Assembly: GCA_023393455.1 (NCBI GenBank)
Contig: JAEWLJ010000012.1
Span: forward strand, 29,510-93,509
Source of the DNA: Methanobacteriota archaeon
GTDB lineage: Archaea > Halobacteriota > Methanomicrobia > Methanomicrobiales > Methanoculleaceae
DNA: 64,000 bases
Reading direction: 5' to 3'
The notes under the pieces are model-generated. The model ran no database searches and was not told the DNA's origin. It saw only the letters and a program-made list of their open reading frames with translations. The translations under genes and the position numbers were made by a program. Below are positions 34,501 to 43,688 of the stretch, piece by piece. Position 1 is the stretch's first letter. The number at the start of each line of letters is the position of its first letter.

Positions 34501-35631
34501 TCACTCCCCTGCAGCCCCCCGCTTCCCGCAGACCTGCACCACCTTCTCCGGCTCATAGCGCAACGCAACCTCGCTCGTCCTCCCGCCGGCCTGCACCCGG
34601 ATCAGGTCGACCAATCGGAGGGAGTCAAGCTTTCGCAGTTGCCGGGAGAAGACCGTGTAGCCGACCTTCGGCGTCTCCTCGACCCGGCCGTAGATCGCGC
34701 CGGAGACCAGCGGCCCGCTCTCCTCCTGCGACAACTCCGCGATCCGCCGGAGCAGCAGCCGCTCGTCTGCGGAGAGCGCCCGGACGGTGCAGGCGAGGTG
34801 GATGTGCTTTGCCTGCTCATAGGCGACCGTGACATCCTCCTCGATGACCTCGGTGCGGGCGGCGCACTCCGCGTTCAGCACCGCACGCTTCACCAGGTCA
34901 AGTCCCACCCGCACGTCGCCGGATTCCATCGTCTGCTCAACGATACGGTCGAGCATCGGCACAGAGAAGACGCCGGGATAGAGCCCGACCCGGATCCGCT
35001 CCTGGAGGATGCCCCGGATCTCCCCGGCATCGTAGGGCGGGAAGTATATGTCTGAGGGGCGAAACGGCGAGATGACCCACCTGCTCAGGTCACTCGCAAG
35101 ATCCATGTCCATGTCGCTCACCGTCGCAAAGACCGCCGCCCGGGCGCCGGGATAGTCCTGGTGCAGCCGGAGCAGGGAGTTGACGACATCCCCGAGCGTA
35201 TTGTTGTAGTGGAGCAGGTTCGCGTCGTCCAGGCAGACGATCAGGCTTATCTCTCGCCGCTGCAGGGCGCCGCCGATCGCGTCCATCACCGACTTGATCG
35301 AGATCCCGGTCCGCGCCGGAGCGTGGCCGAAGACCGCTGCATAGACCCGGGAGAAGACCATGTACTTCGTCCGGTCGTTCTGGCAGTTGACGTAGACCGG
35401 CAGGATCTTCTTCGTGGTCTGCTCGAGTTCGGCAAAGATCCGGAGGACGCTGGTCGTCTTCCCGGTCCCGGGCAGACCCCTGCAGACGGCGGAGAGAGCC
35501 CGCCCGCCTTCAAGCGCGGGACGGACCTGGTAGGCAAGGTCGTTGAGCTGGCTCTCGCGGTAGTTGAAGAGCTCCGGGACGTAGTCGATCTCGAAGACAT
35601 CGATACTCCGAAAGAGCGTCTGGTCGGACAT
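34501..35631 (-). CDS. cdc6: Orc1/Cdc6-type AAA+ replication initiator
   Basis: This 376-residue protein (start at 35631 preferred over 35649) has Walker A CRGLPGTGKTTSVL, Walker B LIVCLDDANLL, an arginine-bearing SDLSRWVIS segment, sensor-2 GDVRVGLDLVKRAVL, and a C-terminal winged helix (YTVFSRQLRKLDSLRLVDLI). This is the Orc1/Cdc6 architecture; archaeal genomes often carry extra copies in mobile regions. No obvious origin-recognition boxes were seen in the 500 bases upstream, so this may be a paralog not tied to the chromosomal origin. Confidence 0.85.
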   Translation of the reverse strand: MSDQTLFRSIDVFEIDYVPELFNYRESQLNDLAYQVRPALEGGRALSAVCRGLPGTGKTTSVLRIFAELEQTTKKILPVYVNCQNDRTKYMVFSRVYAAVFGHAPARTGISIKSVMDAIGGALQRREISLIVCLDDANLLHYNNTLGDVVNSLLRLHQDYPGARAAVFATVSDMDMDLASDLSRWVISPFRPSDIYFPPYDAGEIRGILQERIRVGLYPGVFSVPMLDRIVEQTMESGDVRVGLDLVKRAVLNAECAARTEVIEEDVTVAYEQAKHIHLACTVRALSADERLLLRRIAELSQEESGPLVSGAIYGRVEETPKVGYTVFSRQLRKLDSLRLVDLIRVQAGGRTSEVALRYEPEKVVQVCGKRGAAGE

Positions 35632-35794
35632 GAGGAGTCGCTTTCTCATACAAGGAACCTCGGGAGCCTGTTACTTAAGCGGCGGCCGTGCGCATAGTGA
35701 AAGTGAAAACAGGATTTTTTCGAGAGGCTTCTACGCTAATACTGCGTTGTTATGTTCGATAGCGGCGCCACGCACAAGAACTTTCTGTGGTCGA

Positions 35795-36037
35795 TCACCC
35801 TCCCAAAACCTTCACCAGCACCGCCACCACCCCGCCGACGACCCCGCCTGCCCCGGCGCTCACCGTCGAGAGCCGCCGCTCTTCCCCCACTTTCTCCGCT
35901 CGCCAGCCCTCCAGCGCCCGGATCCGCGCCTCGAACTCCTCGTCCTGGGCCTCCATCCGCGCGAGCGTCTTACAGATCCACTTCACGTCCCGGTTCGTCT
36001 CGTAAACGAGCTCCCGGGTGGTCTTCTCCTCGGTCAT
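35795..36037 (-). CDS. Small coiled-coil protein with C-terminal membrane segment (XhlA/holin-like)
   Basis: This 80-residue protein has an acidic N-terminus with a heptad-like stretch (NRDVKWICKTLARMEAQDEEFEARIRALEGW), then a Gly/Val-rich transmembrane segment (SAGAGGVVGGVVAVLVKVL). This shape matches hemolysin XhlA/holin-like proteins of proviruses. It may be a remnant of a provirus next to the unknown gene at 36.2 kb. The upstream part of the gap to 36219 shows no gene. Confidence 0.6.
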   Translation of the reverse strand: MTEEKTTRELVYETNRDVKWICKTLARMEAQDEEFEARIRALEGWRAEKVGEERRLSTVSAGAGGVVGGVVAVLVKVLGG

Positions 36038-36219
36038 CCTGGTAACCCTCCCGGAGAACAGTAGGACGCCGATGAGAAAAAGCCTGACCGTAATGAATAT
36101 ATTCCAGAATCAAAGCCCAATTCGCCCTCCCCGATAAAGTCAGACTGATACCCTTACAGGCCAACCCTATAGTTGTCTGTCACATTCCCGGGAAGCCTGG
36201 CAGGCATGGAGAACCAACC

Positions 36220-36726
36220 ATGGCAGACTTTGTGCCGACTACCGTGAACAGAACGGCGGTCCGGGACCTCGCCGTCCCGATCGCCGACGTAACGTCGTTT
36301 AACACCCTCGTCGATATGGTCATCGACGACAACCCCTTCGAGTGCGTCGGGTATACGACCAAGAGCGGCCAGACCATCCCTGCGGTCGTCCGCAACCGCG
36401 AGCACTACACCGCGAAGGTGAACTTCCTCAACGGTGAGGGCAAGCGTGTCGGGACCGTCTCGATCCAGTCCCCGACGATCGCCGCGTTCAACGCGAACGC
36501 CGCCGAGGTCATGGACAACGCGGCCCTCGCGGCCGCGATGGGCGGCGAGGCCGTCCGGAACGGTCCCGCAGAGACCTACTACGCGCAGCTCAAGTGCCAC
36601 GACCCGTCCGGTGACGACTACTACGTCACCTTCACCAGAAAGACCGTCCGGATCTCGTCCTACCAGGACGAAGCGATCCGGACCAGGGTCGAGACCTGGG
36701 CCGACACCGTCGGGACGCTGGAGTGA
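36220..36726 (+). CDS. Unknown 168-residue protein, possibly structural
   Basis: It reads MADFVPTTVNRTAVRDLAVPIADVTSFNTLVDMVIDDNPF and later AAFNANAAEVMDNAALAAAMGGEAVRNG, ending with TYYAQLKCHDPSG and YVTFTRKTVRISSYQDEAIRTRVETWADT. GC-rich, highly biased codons suggest a well expressed gene. GGAGAACC precedes the ATG and a strong GC hairpin follows the stop. I do not recognise the family. The even composition and lack of catalytic motif would suit a structural or virion-derived protein, but that is a guess. Confidence 0.65.
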   Translation: MADFVPTTVNRTAVRDLAVPIADVTSFNTLVDMVIDDNPFECVGYTTKSGQTIPAVVRNREHYTAKVNFLNGEGKRVGTVSIQSPTIAAFNANAAEVMDNAALAAAMGGEAVRNGPAETYYAQLKCHDPSGDDYYVTFTRKTVRISSYQDEAIRTRVETWADTVGTLE

Positions 36727-36727
36727 A

Positions 36728-36743
36728 GAGGGGGAAACCCCTC
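36728..36743 (+). terminator. GC-rich hairpin after the unknown 36.2-kb gene
   Basis: GAGGGG-GAAA-CCCCTC forms a six-pair stem closed by a GAAA tetraloop, two bases after the stop codon. There is no long T run, as is common for archaeal genes, so a role in termination or mRNA protection is inferred. The following 140 bases to the pit gene hold a short palindrome (CGCTCATTGAGCG) and nothing else. Confidence 0.5.
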
Positions 36744-36889
36744 TCTCCAGAGGCTGAGGGAGATATCTGAGAAGACAGAGAGGCTATTCTCTCCGATTGA
36801 TAACCGCTCATTGAGCGCATGATCTCCTATGACAATTGGGGCACAGTACCGGTTCGTCCCCACGGGTATGGGGAACGCGGGCGCCTCCC

Positions 36890-38074
36890 TCAAACAATCG
36901 CGCCAAACACCGCCTGGCCGACAACGTAGCAGAGCCCGGCCACGATCGCCGCCGCCGGTATGGTCAGGATCCATGCCGTGACGATCTCGCGGACCACTCC
37001 CCACTTGACCGCCGAGTAGCCGCGGGTTGCGCCGACACCCATGATCGCGCCGGTCGTCGCATGGGTCGTCGAGACGGAGATGCCGAAGATCGTCATCAGC
37101 GAGAGGACGCTGCCGGCAGTCGCCGATGCAGCAAACCCCTGGTAAGGCCGGATCCTCGTGATCTTGTTGGCCATCTTGTCGATGACCCGCCAGCCCCCTA
37201 AGAGCGTCCCGACCGACATGGCGAGCGATGAAGTCAGTATGACCCAGAGCGGGACCGAGAACTCGGCGATCAGCCCGCCGGCAAGGAGCATGGCGGTGAT
37301 GATGCCCATCGCGTTCTGGGCATCGTTCGCGCCGTGGCCGATCGCCTGAAACGACCCCGAGAAGATCTGGAGGTTCCGAAAAAGGCTTGAGAGGCGCCGC
37401 GGATGATAGTTGCGGAAGACATTGACGACGACGGTGCTGAGGCCGAACGCCACGACGAACCCGAGCGTCGGGGAGACGACGATGAAGATCAGGATCCCGA
37501 GGATGCCGCTGATCTTCAGCAGTCCGGTTGCCATGGCGAACGGGATGACCGCCGTCACCCCGATGAGTCCGCCGAGGAGGAGGTTCCACGGCTTGAAGTC
37601 ACCCCGACGATACGCAACCACACCCGTGACGGCCGCACCGAGGACCGCGCCGGTGAGCCCGTAGAAGAGGACCTGCTCGATCATATCAAGCGACGGCCAG
37701 AGCACCGCCCCCGTCCCCGCCGCAGCGATTCCCGTGCCGAGGAGGCCCCCGATCAGGGCGTGGCTGCTCGATACCGGGATCCCGAGGAACGATGTTATGA
37801 AGACCCAGATGACCGCACCGACCAGGGCCACCAGGATCAGCGTCGGCGTGAGAATACCCGGGTCGACGATCCCGCGCCCGATGGTTGCGGCAATCGCCGT
37901 GGTGAAGAGAAGAGGGCCGAGGAGGTTGAAGACCCCCGCGAGGAGGACCGCCTGCAGGGGGGTCAGGGCTTTCGTCGCGATGATGGTGGCGATCGAGTTG
38001 GCGGCATCGTTCAAACCGTTTGAAAAGTTAAAGAGGAGGGCGAGAGCGATCCCGAGGATGACGATCGGATCCAT
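36890..38074 (-). CDS. pit: Pit-family inorganic phosphate transporter
   Basis: This 394-residue multi-spanning membrane protein has the paired GxND signatures of the PiT family: NFSNGLNDAANSIAT near the N-terminus and GHGANDAQNAMGII in the middle. About ten hydrophobic helices are visible. It imports phosphate with H+ or Na+. It is 5 bases downstream of a DUF47 (PhoU-like) gene, a standard pairing in which DUF47 modulates the transporter. Confidence 0.93.
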   Translation of the reverse strand: MDPIVILGIALALLFNFSNGLNDAANSIATIIATKALTPLQAVLLAGVFNLLGPLLFTTAIAATIGRGIVDPGILTPTLILVALVGAVIWVFITSFLGIPVSSSHALIGGLLGTGIAAAGTGAVLWPSLDMIEQVLFYGLTGAVLGAAVTGVVAYRRGDFKPWNLLLGGLIGVTAVIPFAMATGLLKISGILGILIFIVVSPTLGFVVAFGLSTVVVNVFRNYHPRRLSSLFRNLQIFSGSFQAIGHGANDAQNAMGIITAMLLAGGLIAEFSVPLWVILTSSLAMSVGTLLGGWRVIDKMANKITRIRPYQGFAASATAGSVLSLMTIFGISVSTTHATTGAIMGVGATRGYSAVKWGVVREIVTAWILTIPAAAIVAGLCYVVGQAVFGAIV

Positions 38075-38079
38075 AACAG

Positions 38080-38709
38080 TCAGGTGTGCCTGATGGCGAT
38101 GTCGCTGAGGACGTTTGCAACATCTTCACACTTGTCGGTCGCCATCTCCAGGTTCTCGTAGATGTCCTTGAGTTTGATGATGGTGATCGCATCGTTCGTC
38201 TTGAAGAGGTCCATGATGGCATGGCCGAGGACGTTGTCTGCGATGTTCTCCAGGCGGTTCACCTCGATGCATCGCTCTTCGATCAGGCCCGGGTCTTTGA
38301 TCGACCGTATGCCGGCGACGGCCTTCTCTATCTCGACGACGCTCAACTGTATCAGTTTTGCAAGCTGAATCATCGAGTCGTCGGTCTCGGCGATGCCGTA
38401 ACTGTACATCTGCTGTGCGGTGCCGTCGATGTAGTCGAGGATATCGTCCAGCGCCGAGGCGAGGCGGGAGATCTCTTCGGGCTCAAGCGGCGTGATGAAC
38501 GTCCGGTTCAGCTGCTCGTAGATCTGGTGCGTGATGTCGTCTCCCTGGTGTTCGAGTTCCTTCACCTGACGGCACTTCTCTTTCACATCCTCGAAGTTCT
38601 CGACGAAATCAACGAGAAGATCGGCCGCGGCGACGACTGTCCCGGCCATCTCGTCAAAGAGGTCGAAAAATGCCTTGTCCTGAGGGACTACCCACTCCTT
38701 GATGCCCAC
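38080..38709 (-). CDS. DUF47/PhoU-like regulator of phosphate transport
   Basis: This 209-residue all-helical protein has ECRQVKELEHQGDDITHQIYEQLNRTFITPLEPEEISRLASALDDILDYIDG. The ExxxD and D/E-rich helix pairs, which bind iron clusters or metals, are typical of DUF47/TIGR00153. It is the first gene of the pit operon. The 195 bases upstream (38710-38904) contain no gene. Confidence 0.9.
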   Translation of the reverse strand: MGIKEWVVPQDKAFFDLFDEMAGTVVAAADLLVDFVENFEDVKEKCRQVKELEHQGDDITHQIYEQLNRTFITPLEPEEISRLASALDDILDYIDGTAQQMYSYGIAETDDSMIQLAKLIQLSVVEIEKAVAGIRSIKDPGLIEERCIEVNRLENIADNVLGHAIMDLFKTNDAITIIKLKDIYENLEMATDKCEDVANVLSDIAIRHT

Positions 38710-38904
38710 GATGATCGCTATAAGTTTCTCCCATCAGGGGGTATATACCGATCGGTTATGCTGCCCGGGAAGGGCGGGGGAAGACGGCATAAGGGGGATA
38801 GAAGAAGTGCAAGGCCGCCGGGTGAGCGCATAGACCGGTTGTCGGGAGCAGCCCGCCCGGCGGTATGCGGGACGGATGGTGCAGGGCGACTCCCGCCCCG
38901 TGCC

Positions 38905-39213
38905 TCACTCCGAGACCTTCACGAGGTTGCTACGGATGAACTCGATGTCTGCGTCCTTTGCCGCGATCTCGAAGAGCATCGTCCCGTAACCGGGGCAGGG
39001 CTTCGTAAACGGCAGCAGGACCTTCTTCTTCCGGAGCTGGAGGCCGACGAGCATGGGCTCTTTTAAGAGCACCCGGATGTCCTTGAAGACGAACTCCGGG
39101 GTCATCTCGTAGTACTCTTTGCTGTTCTTCCGCACGTATTCGTTAACCTCTTCGGGTTTCACGTCCTTGAGGAGCACCACTCCACCCAGGTTGTTTACGC
39201 AGCGCGACGCCAT
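38905..39213 (-). CDS. DUF1894-like protein of methanogens
   Basis: This 102-residue protein starts MASRCVNNLGGVVLLKDVKPEEVNEYVRKNSKEYYEMTPEFVFKDI and contains VLLPFTKPCPGYGTMLFEI. The FTKPCxGT element and the size match the DUF1894 family, which is essentially confined to methanogens; its role is unknown. The ATG at 39213 was chosen over 39258 because a TATA-like GATTTATTCG lies about 25-30 bases upstream of it. Confidence 0.65.
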   Translation of the reverse strand: MASRCVNNLGGVVLLKDVKPEEVNEYVRKNSKEYYEMTPEFVFKDIRVLLKEPMLVGLQLRKKKVLLPFTKPCPGYGTMLFEIAAKDADIEFIRSNLVKVSE

Positions 39214-39331
39214 CTTTAAATAATTCGCATTTGAACGAATAAATCTTTGTGTGACCACCGGTCCGCTCGCGAGAGCGGTTGCACGTCTGCCGGCGGGGAA
39301 AAGTTATCTCCTGCCGGGCCGATACCGCGGT

Positions 39332-39886
39332 ATGAAGCCGTATGGGAGGCCGGCCCGCTCGCCCCGGGCCGGTCTCTTTCTCCTGGTGGCCTTCTCCGCC
39401 CTCCTCCTCATGCCCTGCTCCGTCTCGGGCTCGACGCCCCCGCCGCTCCCTTCTCTTGCGCTCTCGACATCGGACGCCACCCTCTCCGGGGACGAAGACC
39501 TCCTTCTCACCGCCGCCTGGAGCCGGGACGCGAGTTTCTACCGCCCCCCGCGAAGCATCGACGTGCTGATCTACAACACCTCTTCCGGCTCGCTCGTTGC
39601 AGGCTACACGATCCCCGGCGACGATCCTGCGACCCCCGACGACACCACCCGGCATTATCGCGGGACGGTGCCCTCCTCGGAGTTGCCGGAGGGGATGCTC
39701 CTGCTCGTCGCCATCGACCCGGTCTCCGGCGCCGGAGCCCGCGCCCCGGTCAACGTCACCGAACCGGGCCGGGACTTCTCCGGCGCCCAGGCGAAGCGGC
39801 ACGCCGGGACCGCCATCTTCGCGGTTTCGGGGGTCCTGCTGGTCGTCCTCGGGGCCGGTCTCGCCCGGCTCCTGTGGCGGCCGTGA
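39332..39886 (+). CDS. Unknown exported protein with C-terminal membrane anchor
   Basis: This 184-residue protein has an N-terminal signal (AGLFLLVAFSALLLMPCSVSGS), a beta-rich middle (LALSTSDATLSGDEDLLLTAAW, SIDVLIYNTSSGSLVAGYTIPG) and a C-terminal transmembrane helix (AIFAVSGVLLVVLGAGLARLLW) followed by RP. It is probably a membrane-anchored surface domain of the archaeal immunoglobulin-like kind. TATA-like AAAAGTTATC about 30 bases upstream supports the ATG at 39332. No family is recognised. Confidence 0.65.
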   Translation: MKPYGRPARSPRAGLFLLVAFSALLLMPCSVSGSTPPPLPSLALSTSDATLSGDEDLLLTAAWSRDASFYRPPRSIDVLIYNTSSGSLVAGYTIPGDDPATPDDTTRHYRGTVPSSELPEGMLLLVAIDPVSGAGARAPVNVTEPGRDFSGAQAKRHAGTAIFAVSGVLLVVLGAGLARLLWRP

Positions 39887-39957
39887 GGGGACGCTACACC
39901 CCGGCGCCCCCCTCCACCGGTTCACTTAATGTCTGCAAGCAACCAACTATTCATCAC

Positions 39958-42597
39958 GTGAACCGCGAACCGGCAGTAAAAAAAGTTCTCTACTGGTGCG
40001 ACGAGTGCAACGTCCCCCTCATCGGGCGCACCTGCTCCTGCAAGACGAGGGTCCGGGAGATCGAACTCCTGCAGCCGCACGACGTCCGCCCGGCCCTCGC
40101 AGCGGATATGGCCCTCATACAGCGCCTTCTTGCCGAACAGTTCGGCGACGTGCCCCTGCCCCACGTCGTGCTCCTGAACAAGACCGGCGGCGCCGACCGG
40201 GCCGACCTCGTGATCGTCAACGGCGACCGGTTCGGCTGGCTCGCGTTCGACCCGGTCACCCGGAAGTTCAGCCTCGATATCGCCCCCGAGGCGCTCCCGT
40301 ACGTCCTCCCGCATGTAACCCGGGGCATCATCGATCTCGAGGCCGAGCCCGCGGTGCGTGCGCATAAGGGCCGCATCGGGGGGAAACGGTTCGCCCTCTC
40401 TACCGCCGTTCCCGACGGGACGGCCATCATCGCCTACAAGAACCGGTTCGGGACCGGCGTCGTCAAGGACGGACAGGTCCGGGTGAAAGAACTCGTCTCT
40501 GTTGCGCCCCGCACCTGGCTCGACCCGGACTGGGACGTGGTGATCGAGAGGAACCGCTACCACTTAAAGAACCTTGAGCGTAACGCCGTCCGCACCATCA
40601 AGAAACACATCAACGACCGGCCGTGCGCAAACGTCTCGTTCTCCGGCGGCAAGGACAGCACCGCCGTCCTCCACCTTGCCCGGAAGGCAGGGGTAGAGAA
40701 GGCGTTCTTCATCGATACCGGCCTCGAACTCCCCGAGACGGTGGAGTTCGTGGCGTCGCAGGGCGTCGAGATCATCCGGAAGGGCGGTGATTTCTTCCAG
40801 GCGGTCGAGAAGGCAGGGCCGCCGGGGAAGGACCACCGTTGGTGCTGCAAACTCCTGAAACTCCATCCCTTGAAGATCTACCTCGCCGATACCGGCCCCT
40901 GTGTCACCATCCAGGGGAACCGCTGGTACGAGTCCTGGAACCGTGCCGACCTCGACGAGACGAGCCAGAACCCGGCAAACCCCCTGCAACTGAACATCTC
41001 GCCGATCCGGAACTGGCGGGCGCTCGAGGTCTTCCTCTACCTCTGGTGGCAGGAGGTCCCCACGAACCCTCTCTACGCGATGGGTCTTGAGCGGATAGGC
41101 TGCTACCTCTGCCCGTCGGCGCTCGAGAGCGAGTATGAAGGGCTCCGGGAGATGCACCCGGAACTGACAGGACGCTGGGACGAACTCCTTATCCGGTGGG
41201 CGGAGAAGAACGGGTTGCCGGACGCCTACCACCAGTGGGGACTCTGGCGGTGGCGGGCGCTGCCCCCGAAGATGCGCGAGGTCTGCCGGGAGCGGGGGAT
41301 CGCCGTGAACGAGGACTTCACCCTGAAGGAGGGGCCGGTGAAGAAGGAGTCCCGGGTGGCAAGCATGAAGAGTATGGATACCCATGAGCCGGCACCGCCG
41401 GCAGAAGACGAGTTCACCCCGGATGATATCCGGAAGGACTTCCCGATCCTCGGCGACATCATCTACCTGGACAACGCAGCGACGACCTTCTCGCCGGAAC
41501 CGGTGGTGGAGGCGGCGGTCGAGTTCGAGCACCGTTACCGGGCGAACGTCGGGCGGGGGGTTCACCGCCTGACCCGGATCGCGACGCAGCGCTACTGGCA
41601 CGCCCACGAGAAGGTGGCCCGGTTCATCGGCGGGGAGGCGGGGGTGACGGTCTTCACGAAGAACGCCACGGACGCGATCAACATGGTCGCGCAGGGCCTC
41701 TCCTGGAAGCCGGGCGACCGCGTGGTGACCACCATCCTCGAACACCACTCTAACCTCCTCCCCTGGAGGGCGCTGGCAAAGCAGGGCGTCGCGCTCGACG
41801 TGATCGGGATCGATGCCGACTACGCGCTCGACCTTGCCGCACTCGAGGCGACCCTGGCCCGGGGCGGCGTCCGGCTCGTCAGCGTCACCCACGCTTCAAA
41901 CGTCCTCGGCGTGACGACGCCGGTCCCCGAGATAGCGGCGCTCTGCCGGGAGCACGGCGCGCTCCTCCTTGTGGACGCCGCACAGACGCTGCCGCACATG
42001 CCGGTGAACGTCGGGGAACTCGGCTGTGACTTCCTCTGCTTCGCGGGGCACAAGATGTTCGGGCCGATGGGAACCGGGGTCCTCTGGATGCGGGACCTGC
42101 TCATCGAGCCGCCGATGCTCGGCGGGGGCATGGTCGCGAGCGTGACCGCCGAAGGCTACGTCCCCGCGGAGGGCTACCAGCGCTACGAGGCCGGGACACA
42201 GAACGTCGGCGGCGGGATCGCGCTCGGCATCGCCGTGGACTACCTCTCGGCGATCGGGATGGAGAAGATCCACCGGCACGAAGAACGCCTGACCGCCCGG
42301 CTGATCGCGGGGCTCTCCGGGATCGAAGGGGTCACGGTCTATGCCGCACCGAGACCGGGCGCCCGGATCGGGGTCGTCTCGTTCACGATCGACGGCGTCC
42401 ACCCGCAGGAGGCCGCGCAGATGCTCGACGAGGATGCGGATATCATGGTGCGGTCGGGGCACCACTGCTGCCAGCCGCTGATGGAGCACCTGAACCTCCC
42501 GGAGGGGACGGTGCGGGCGAGCATGGCGGCCTTCACGACGGAGCACGAGATCGACCTCCTCATCGCGGCCGTCGCTGAGATCAGCCGGGGCCGGTAA
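39958..42597 (+). CDS. PAPS-reductase-like PP-loop enzyme fused to SufS-like cysteine desulfurase
   Basis: This 879-residue protein has a GTG start with TTCACTTAAT about 30 bases upstream. The N-terminal zinc ribbon (YWCDECNVPLIGRTCSCK) and PUA-like domain (VKDGQVRVKELV, to about 180) are followed by a PP-loop ATP-pyrophosphatase (NVSFSGGKDSTAVLHLAR, about 222-240) with GDHRWCCKLLKLHPL and ERIGCYLCPSALESEYE. After a linker (about 465-480) the second enzyme begins (DIIYLDNAATTF) with PLP lysine in CFAGHKMFGPMGTG and catalytic Cys in RSGHHCCQPLM. The reading frame is unbroken. The fusion couples sulfur mobilisation to an adenylating thiolation or reduction step; the target is unknown. Confidence 0.88.
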   Translation: MNREPAVKKVLYWCDECNVPLIGRTCSCKTRVREIELLQPHDVRPALAADMALIQRLLAEQFGDVPLPHVVLLNKTGGADRADLVIVNGDRFGWLAFDPVTRKFSLDIAPEALPYVLPHVTRGIIDLEAEPAVRAHKGRIGGKRFALSTAVPDGTAIIAYKNRFGTGVVKDGQVRVKELVSVAPRTWLDPDWDVVIERNRYHLKNLERNAVRTIKKHINDRPCANVSFSGGKDSTAVLHLARKAGVEKAFFIDTGLELPETVEFVASQGVEIIRKGGDFFQAVEKAGPPGKDHRWCCKLLKLHPLKIYLADTGPCVTIQGNRWYESWNRADLDETSQNPANPLQLNISPIRNWRALEVFLYLWWQEVPTNPLYAMGLERIGCYLCPSALESEYEGLREMHPELTGRWDELLIRWAEKNGLPDAYHQWGLWRWRALPPKMREVCRERGIAVNEDFTLKEGPVKKESRVASMKSMDTHEPAPPAEDEFTPDDIRKDFPILGDIIYLDNAATTFSPEPVVEAAVEFEHRYRANVGRGVHRLTRIATQRYWHAHEKVARFIGGEAGVTVFTKNATDAINMVAQGLSWKPGDRVVTTILEHHSNLLPWRALAKQGVALDVIGIDADYALDLAALEATLARGGVRLVSVTHASNVLGVTTPVPEIAALCREHGALLLVDAAQTLPHMPVNVGELGCDFLCFAGHKMFGPMGTGVLWMRDLLIEPPMLGGGMVASVTAEGYVPAEGYQRYEAGTQNVGGGIALGIAVDYLSAIGMEKIHRHEERLTARLIAGLSGIEGVTVYAAPRPGARIGVVSFTIDGVHPQEAAQMLDEDADIMVRSGHHCCQPLMEHLNLPEGTVRASMAAFTTEHEIDLLIAAVAEISRGR

Positions 42598-42629
42598 GGG
42601 GTCTTCTCAATCCTCTAACCCCGTCTGGT

Positions 42630-42840
42630 CTTCGACGGCCTCAGGTTTCGGTAAGTGCTACTCGCAGCGTTCCGATCGGAACGGTTGTCCCCCAATATTT
42701 TATTTTAGGCACACGCAGTGATCGGAGCGAGAGAAAATCCCCATGGGAGGGGGCGGGCAGTGCGTGGCGATAACCGGGGGGAAGCCGTGCACGGTCCTTC
42801 CTGAATTTCATCATAAGGTGGACTAAGGGGATATTACCCG
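42630..42840 (+). repeat. Dispersed intergenic repeat, copy B
   Basis: The 365-base gap between the fusion gene and fdhD has no gene. GGAGGGGGCGGGCAGTGCG (42746-42764) with TGGCGATA, then GAAGCCGTGCACGG, matches the core of copies A (789-836) and C (61168-61212). CGTTCCGATCGGAACG (about 42668-42683) is a perfect palindrome, and a similar GTTCCGATGGGAAC lies after the core in copy A. An AT patch, CAATATTTTATTTTAGG, sits between. Confidence 0.6.
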
Positions 42841-42962
42841 GGGGGAACGACGCCTCCGCAGGCCGGGAGTTCGACCACCGTCAGGTGCGAAAAGCACGGG
42901 TGTTGGCGGTCAAACCCTTCGTGGCCTCGCACGAAGAACTGGCACCGGAGTTGCGAGGCCCC

Positions 42963-43688
42963 TTATGCCCCCATCCCCTCTATCCTCTCCGGATGCGTAT
43001 ACACCGCCATCTCCGGCGTCCCTGCGGCCCCGACGATACAGAGTTCGGTCTCCTCCGCGACCTTCACGGCGAGGGCGGTCGGGGCGCCGGTGGAGGCGAG
43101 CAACGGGATGTTTGCCATGAGGCACTTCCTGACCATCTCGGAGGTGACCGTGCCGGTGCCGACCGCAACCGTCCGGGAGAGGTCGAGACGGTCACGGAGC
43201 CCCCTCCCGATCACGCGGTCAAGGGCGTTGTGCCGGTCGAGGTCTTCCGCCCGGGCGACGACGCGGCCATTTGATGCAAGAACAACCGAATCGAGGGGGC
43301 CGGTGAGGGCGGCAGCGGCGCTCTCGATCTCAGGCACGGCAACCACGATCCCGGACTCGATCGCGGGCAGTTTCTGGGTGTCGATGTAGGAGACCGCTCC
43401 CCCGCACCCGGAGAGGATGGTCTTTTTTACGCTGACCCGCTTGAAGATGTTCTTCGTGATGACGCTGATCCGGTTCTCCTCGATCCTGACCGACTCGATC
43501 TCGTCGGCGCTCCGGATGATCTCCTCGGTGTAGAGGTAGCCGGTGATGAAATCCTCAAAACCGCCGGGGCTCAGTCCAACGGTCGTCAGGTGCCGGCCGT
43601 TCACGAAGATCGCAACCGGTTTCTCTTCGGCGGCATCGCGGGTGACGCGCCCCCCGCCGATACGGATACAGGCAATTTTCTTGAACAT
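42963..43688 (-). CDS. fdhD: FdhD, sulfurtransferase for formate dehydrogenase
   Basis: This 241-residue protein has the FdhD signatures VGLSPGGFEDFITGYLYTEEII, EDLDRHNALDRVIGRGL and STGAPTALAVKVAEE. FdhD passes sulfur from a cysteine desulfurase to the molybdenum or tungsten cofactor of formate dehydrogenase. The mobile loop contains a single Cys (C95 in LSGCGGA) where enterobacterial FdhD has two. It is close to fdhBA, though separated by a VOC-protein gene on the same strand. Confidence 0.92.
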   Translation of the reverse strand: MFKKIACIRIGGGRVTRDAAEEKPVAIFVNGRHLTTVGLSPGGFEDFITGYLYTEEIIRSADEIESVRIEENRISVITKNIFKRVSVKKTILSGCGGAVSYIDTQKLPAIESGIVVAVPEIESAAAALTGPLDSVVLASNGRVVARAEDLDRHNALDRVIGRGLRDRLDLSRTVAVGTGTVTSEMVRKCLMANIPLLASTGAPTALAVKVAEETELCIVGAAGTPEMAVYTHPERIEGMGA

